Positions 59,301-64,000 of a stretch of 64,000 bases of DNA are shown in pieces. The stretch is from positions 1,252,501 through 1,316,500 of the forward strand of contig JADEYG010000015.1 of assembly GCA_016906335.1 (NCBI GenBank). The letters run 5' to 3'. A program made the position numbers and the translations under genes. Source of the DNA: Novakomyces olei. Lineage: Eukaryota > Ascomycota > Novakomycetes > Novakomycetales > Novakomycetaceae. Position 1 is the stretch's first letter, and every line of letters starts with the position of its first letter. The notes below the pieces were generated by a model. The model was given only the letters and a program-made list of their open reading frames with translations, did not search any database and was not told where the DNA came from.

Positions 59301-60486
59301 TTTTGTGCTAGAGAATCCGACTTGGTTTAAAGTACGATGTCGTAGACACAACATTGTTTACAAAGCGAGGCAAGCTACTGGAGCACTACAGTCCGAAGTA
59401 ATAAATACTCTGAAACAATTTGAATTCAAAGATGAAGATGATCGCGTAATGTGTATCGCAAGAACAAAGTCAGACGCCGAAACAATTGCTATTGCTAGTC
59501 GTGCGCATTGCATAACATCAAAGCTTAGCTTTGCTGAGAAGGCTGGAATAATAAATCGGTGGATATTAGGTGAGAAAAGCAAAGTATTAGTTGGAACGAC
59601 TGCTATTGGAACTGGTGTTGATTTCCAACATGTGAGACTGGTTGTGCATGCCAAAGCGCCTTACAGTTTGGTAGACTATTTCCAAGAATCAGGACGTGCT
59701 GGAAGAGATGGCAGAAGAGCCGAGAGCCTAATCATATTTAGTGAGGATGATCTAAGCACAATGGAGAAACCATTGAGAAGATATGTACATGAAACAGAGT
59801 GCAGGAGATTAGTACTAGACAGATATTTCAACGACTATGATGAAGACTTAGCGCGATGTCAGACGGACGAGAATCATTGTGACTTATGTCAGATGTCGAA
59901 GCGCCGCAAGGTCCGGGCTGAAGCAAACGAGAGGCAGCCCGATTGCCGATATGGTCGACAAGCCGTGTTACAGAGAGATCGGTCGAACATCATAATTGCT
60001 GAAGATATTCACAATTTAATGCTTTATCTTTCAGACAAATGTGTTTTGTGTCTCCTTTCCGGTGCTAGTCAGTACTCACACGGCTTTGGCCAATGCCGGA
60101 ACAGGATAAAGTTTTTGTACTTGGACGCCAAAAGAACAGTATTGAAAGCAAATCAGCGAAATTGGATAAAATCTGGGAGCGTTTGCTATCGGTGCTACCT
60201 ACCTCAAACAATATGTCGGACGGCATTTGAGAAAGAGGAACGGCAATGTCAATATTCAGACAAGATCATGCCATCGTTATTTACTATATTTGAATTAGCA
60301 CACGAAAAATTAGAAATGAAAGACAAACTAAAAACCTGGACTGGTGAAGCTTTACCGGCCAAAGGCACAGCATGCTTATTGTGGGCCGGTCAAATCACAA
60401 TCGGTCCCACACAAATAGCGGGTGTAAAGTTCGTGCATTGGTATTTCAGCAATGACAGGCCAACCAAAATGGCGGAACAAAAGTAG
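56382..60486 (+). pseudogene. Telomere-linked RecQ-type helicase (TLH), two frame changes
   Basis: Subtelomeric helicase family known from fission yeast tlh and related fungal genes. ATG 56382 opens a Cys/His-rich N-terminal region (CKACRACV, FCYDAASTSRKVIEQHISKEH) like the OrsD-type zinc domain of these proteins, then a long helical middle. The helicase core has Walker A PTGFGKT (about 58890), VDECHLAF (DECH), SATLPP, GTGVDF and motif VI QESGRAGRDGR, followed by a Cys-rich end (CRTDENHCDLCQ-like). The frame moves back by one base twice: at about 58120-58140 and at 58958-58965 (within GTTTACC). Both fit single-base losses. Either the copy is decaying or the bases are sequencing errors. Each side carries a foldback module. 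Confidence 0.85.
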
Positions 60487-60880
60487 TTTGTTGGATCTAA
60501 TTTATCTTCATTTATTGTATTAATATGTGATTCAACGTATGCAGGATTCATAGATATAATGGAAAATTTATGAATTGAAACCTATTATATGTCGAGTGTG
60601 GCATCACGAATTTATTCAACTATAACTATAGTATGGAGAGCAATTTTATAAGTAATGCGCAAGTTATGCAATAATGTATGGAGGATTATTGTATGGAGTA
60701 TTATTGTATGAAGATTATTGTATGAGGATTAATAAATGGAGGATTAATGTATGGAGGACCCTAATTCCAAATCATTGGCAATCCATATTGCAGCGAGGGT
60801 AGGGTTGCTGAACTTATAAATTATAATTATTATACAAGACGTACATATTCCAGCGCGCATTACGCCTAGCTATTATTACT
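60487..60880. repeat. AT-rich subtelomeric sequence with TATGGAGGATTA repeats
   Basis: Short TGTATGGAGGATTAT units occur at about 60673-60765, related to the satellite at 62 kb. At 60793-60841 is a partial copy of the GCGAGGGTAGGGTTGCTGAA unit also found at 61674 and 63677. Confidence 0.7.
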
Positions 60881-60883
60881 AGC

Positions 60884-61126
60884 GACATTTCGACGAAATG
60901 TCAGCTGGTATTATTTTTTTTGTATAATAATTGCATTATGTCTAAAATTCGAGAAAACCCTATCACTGATATTTCGGCGAAATGTCGCAAGGCGCTAGTG
61001 GATTGCCATATATTAAACTGCGAAAAGTTCCCCTAAAAAAGTTGCGACATTTCGACGAAATATCGCTGAATACAGCGATGCTATTGGATAATACAGTAGC
61101 GCAAGCTGAATATCGACGAAATATTG
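60884..61126. repeat. Cluster of four TTTCGNCGAAA palindromes
   Basis: GACATTTCGACGAAATGTC at 60884-60902 and close variants at 60968-60986, 61046-61064 and 61108-61126. The spacer AAAATTCGAGAAAACCCTATC is close to the reverse complement of part of the foldback-module spacer, so this may be a third, inverted module. Confidence 0.75.
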
Positions 61127-61227
61127 ATAGGCTGTGGATTTTTGATAAATTCATCACAGCCATTGCTTGGGGTAGGGTAAGGGTATATTATAAATAATAA
61201 TATTATTGCATCGCACATGGCACATAG

Positions 61228-61334
61228 TATAGTTATCTGATAATATAATATAGTTATTATGGAGAGAGCACCATAGTAATAGAGTATAATAAGAAAAACT
61301 AGATATATTCAAGACGGAATTATGGCGAAATTCC
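61228..61334. repeat. Subtelomeric core repeat, short copy
   Basis: TAGTTATCTGATAATATAAT...GAGAGAGCACCATAGTAATA, also at about 61737 and 63739, followed by the palindrome GGAATTATGGCGAAATTCC (61316-61334). Confidence 0.7.
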
Positions 61335-61443
61335 ATTTTTATGTAATGCGATTCTTATTATGTATAATTCTAGTCAGGGTTTTCGCTTTTCCTTTACGCC
61401 ATAATTCCATTTCGAAAAATAATTAATGTATGAGGGGGGGGTC

Positions 61444-61597
61444 ATGCCAATTTCCTTAGCATTCCCGCGAATTATGGCGTAATTCTAATAAGAATGGTAG
61501 GAGAAACGTGGAGGCAGGGTTTTTTAGGGAGAATTTTCCGACTAAATTCCAAATTATAATATGGGAAATTGCGCGGGAATGCTAAGGAAATTGGCAT
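61444..61597. repeat. Right foldback module
   Basis: Arms 61444-61469 and 61572-61597 are a perfect 26-bp inverted repeat separated by 102 bases. GAATTATGGCGTAATTC (61469-61485) lies at the left arm's inner edge, as in the left module. Flank AATTAATGTATGAGGGG precedes it. The arms are unlike those of the left module over most of their length. Confidence 0.88.
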
Positions 61598-61671
61598 AAA
61601 CGGGGGTAAGAACGACGTAAGAGCAAAAATAGTTTCCGCCTTAATTCCAAAACATTGGCAAACCATATTGC

Positions 61672-61997
61672 GGCGAGGGTAGGGTTGCTGAATTTATAAA
61701 ATATAATTATTATACAAGATGGTCTACACATATTATAGCTATCTGATAATATAATAAAATATTATAGAGAGAGCCCCATAGTAATAAAGTATAATAAGAA
61801 AAACGTCAGAAAAATAAGAAAAATTAAGAGTGTGTAGTCCATGTGTAGAGGTGACAAAACGTCGAATGAACAAGTGTTTTTACAAAAAGTGTATGGTTGG
61901 ATAGAGGGGTGCAGTAGGAGTGTAAATATATACTTGTTTACAAGATTGGATTAGTAATTATGGAAATATATGGGTTTAAAGATTTATAAAAAGCTCA
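61672..61997. repeat. Subtelomeric 2.0-kb-period repeat, copy 1
   Basis: 326 bases from GGCGAGGGTAGGG to AAAAAGCTCA recur at 63675-64000 with constant overall offset 2003 and scattered substitutions. Confidence 0.85.
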
Positions 61998-62026
61998 TGA
62001 CGGCGCAGGATGCATTTTATGTGGCA

Positions 62027-62670
62027 TTATAATAATGTATAGTAGAATAATTTATTGTAAAGCAATGTATGTATAATAATGTATAGTATAATAATGTATG
62101 GTAATTTAATGTATAGGAATAATGTATGTATAATAATGTATGGTATAATAATGTATGGTATAATAATATATGGTAGAATAATGTATTGTAAAGTTATTGT
62201 AAAGTAATGTATGTATAATAATGTATGGAGGAATAATGTATGGAGGAATAATGTATGTATAATAATGTGTGGTATAATAATATATGGTAAAATAATGTAT
62301 TGTAAAGTGAATAATGTATGTATAATAATGTATGGTATAATAATGTATTGTAAAGTAAAGTATGTATAATAATGTATGGTAAATAATATATGGTAGAATA
62401 ATGTATTGTAAAGTTATTGTAAAGTAATGTATGTATAATAATATATGGTAGAATCATATGGTATAATAATATATGGCATTATAATGTATGGTATAATAAT
62501 ATATGGTGGAATAATGTATGGAGGAATAATGTATGTATAATAATGTATGGTATAATAATATATGGGGGATTAATGTATGGGAATAATGTATGGGGAATTA
62601 ATGTATGGGGGATTAATGTATGGAGAATAATGTGTATGGGGGAATAATGTATGGGGGAATAATGTACGGT
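62027..62670. repeat. AT-rich minisatellite
   Basis: Irregular tandem units TATGTATAATAATG, TATGGTATAATAATG, TATTGTAAAGTAATG and, at the end, TATGGGGGAATAATG. No coding potential. Confidence 0.9.
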
Positions 62671-62677
62671 GATATTT

Positions 62678-62694
62678 ATTTAGGGTTAGGGTTA
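62678..62694 (+). repeat. Telomere-like TTAGGGTTAGGGTTA tract
   Basis: Two and a half TTAGGG units on the + strand, G-rich toward the right. Single units recur at about 63091, 63127 and 63204. Confidence 0.7.
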
Positions 62695-63405
62695 TTTATG
62701 ATCGAATGGAGTAGAGAATTATATTGAGATTGTTGGATATGAAAGGGAGGGAGAGAGTTGGAGTTGAGATAGGAAGTAAAGGGAAATAGAAAATGGGAAT
62801 AGAGTAATGTAGAAGTTGCCAAAAAAATGTTTGATAAAGGACAGTTATTGAAAGGAAGATTGTTTTAATATTATTTAGTATTTTATAATATTTGGTTAAA
62901 GTTTAGAAAGGATCAAATAAAAATGATGATGTAAAAGTTTTAAAAGGGCGGAAAATGTGAATAATAATAGATTGAAGGGGTGTGAGGGGATGTGGAAAAG
63001 TGATGGGAGATGAAGAAAGAAAGATTTTGGAAGAGTTGAGGGAAGCAGATGGAAGTTGATGGAGTTAGGAGGTAGGGCTATGGTTAAAGTGAGAAGAATT
63101 AGGGTTATTTAGTTCTAAGTGTATGAATGTTAGGGTTAGTAATTTATTATAAGAGAATGATAGCATGTTGGGGGAAGAAGTTTATAAAATAGAGAATGGT
63201 AATGGGGGTTAGGGTTATGGAGGAATAATGTTTGGTAAAATGATGTATGGGGATTAATGTATGGGGGAATAATGTATGTAGGAATGTATATGGTATAAAT
63301 ATAAGTATTTATTAAGCATGGAGACTAATATAAATATATTCAAAAAATATATATTCAAGACGAAGCTATTGCGAAATTTCATTTATGTGTAATGTAATTC
63401 TTAGT

Positions 63406-63456
63406 CTGGGTTAGGGTTAGTCAGGGGGTAGTCAGGGGTTAGTTAGGGTTAGTTAC
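63406..63456 (+). repeat. Degenerate TTAGGG array
   Basis: A run of TTAGGGTTAG, TCAGGGGGTAG and TTAGTTAGGGTTAG units. It contains AGTTAGGGTTAG, related to the motif found at 2274 and 14210. Confidence 0.75.
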
Positions 63457-63674
63457 TAATGGTGAAATTTAGGTAGGGTTGGGCAAAAACTTAGGGAAAA
63501 TTTTTCGAGGTAGGAAATTTGAGATGCGATTCTTATGCGGAAGCTTTGTATGGAGGTTGCTACGCGTCCAGTTATTTGTTGTGTAGACAAACAATGAGCG
63601 TTGCTATAAACAATGGTTTCCTTGGCAACGTATTGCTTATAGCTTGACGAAGACGCATCGTAAGCACCATTGAC

Positions 63675-64000
63675 GGCAAGGGTAGGGTTGTTGGATTTAT
63701 AAATATAATTATTATACAATATGGGCTGCACATATTATAGTTATCTGATAATATAATATAAATATTATAGAGAGAGCACCATAGTAATAGAGTATAATAA
63801 GAAATACGTCAGAAAAATAAGAAAAATTAAGAGTGTGTAGTCCATGTGTAGAGGTGACAAAACATCGAAAGAACAAGCGTTTTTACAAAAAGTGTATGGT
63901 TGGATAGAGGGGAGCAGTAGGAGTGTAAATATATATTTGTTTACAAGATTGGATTAGTAGGTATAAAGATATAGGGCTTTAAAGATTCATAAAAAGCTCA
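63675..64000. repeat. Subtelomeric 2.0-kb-period repeat, copy 2 (cut by window edge)
   Basis: Partner of 61672-61997; the match continues up to the last base, so it very likely extends beyond the window. Confidence 0.85.

Noticed and set aside
62194-62457. Open frame in the minisatellite
   Set aside because: Low-complexity Tyr/Leu/His repeat product from satellite DNA; no gene.

Overview
The window is nuclear DNA from an ascomycete-type fungus. I cannot name the species. Supporting signs are short GT-AG introns (about 37-340 nt) with CTAAC/CTGAC-like branch sites close to the acceptor, a Zn2Cys6 regulator, an MCT-type transporter, a FunK1-like kinase, two fungal P450s, a large-subunit catalase, a telomere-linked RecQ-type helicase and TTAGGG-like tracts near the right edge. 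G-rich tracts running 5'->3' toward base 64000 suggest that the right side faces a chromosome end. The ferrochelatase has a CxxCxxxxC tail like the [2Fe-2S] enzymes of fission yeast and animals, so a Saccharomyces-like host is unlikely.

Left part (1-28 kb), mostly housekeeping and metabolism: the 3' part of an S9 peptidase, two candidate small genes, ribokinase, ferrochelatase (4 exons), the TFIIH helicase XPB/Ssl2 (3 exons), a PQ-loop vacuolar amino-acid transporter (5 exons), a 101-aa protein of unknown function, a YohF-like SDR that looks bacterial, an aldo-keto reductase, a large catalase with a DJ-1-like C-terminal domain, a Hbn1/Frm2-like nitroreductase, a frame-broken isochorismatase-like gene, a class III aminotransferase and two secreted-looking proteins of unknown function.

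Middle part (29-51 kb), accessory: a P450, an amino-acid permease, an M19 dipeptidase, a FunK1-like kinase half-gene, a DCG1-like racemase, a GRE2-like reductase, an amidase 3' remnant, the other half of the interrupted gene, a second P450, an MCT transporter and a Zn2Cys6 regulator. A perfect 546-bp direct repeat (38226-38771 and 42889-43434) brackets a 4.1-kb block holding the racemase, the reductase and the amidase remnant. In transcription order the layout is N-half, repeat, block, repeat, kinase half. This looks like an insertion into one gene that could in principle be reversed by recombination.

Right part (51-64 kb), subtelomere: a Ty1/copia fossil is cut by a gypsy element, which is cut by a second gypsy fragment. 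These are followed by a telomere-linked helicase gene carrying two one-base frame changes. Two foldback modules flank the helicase. They share flanks and spacers but have different, self-complementary stems. Many short palindromes centred on CGNCG surround them. The end is AT-rich satellite, degenerate TTAGGG tracts and a segment repeated with a period of about 2.0 kb.
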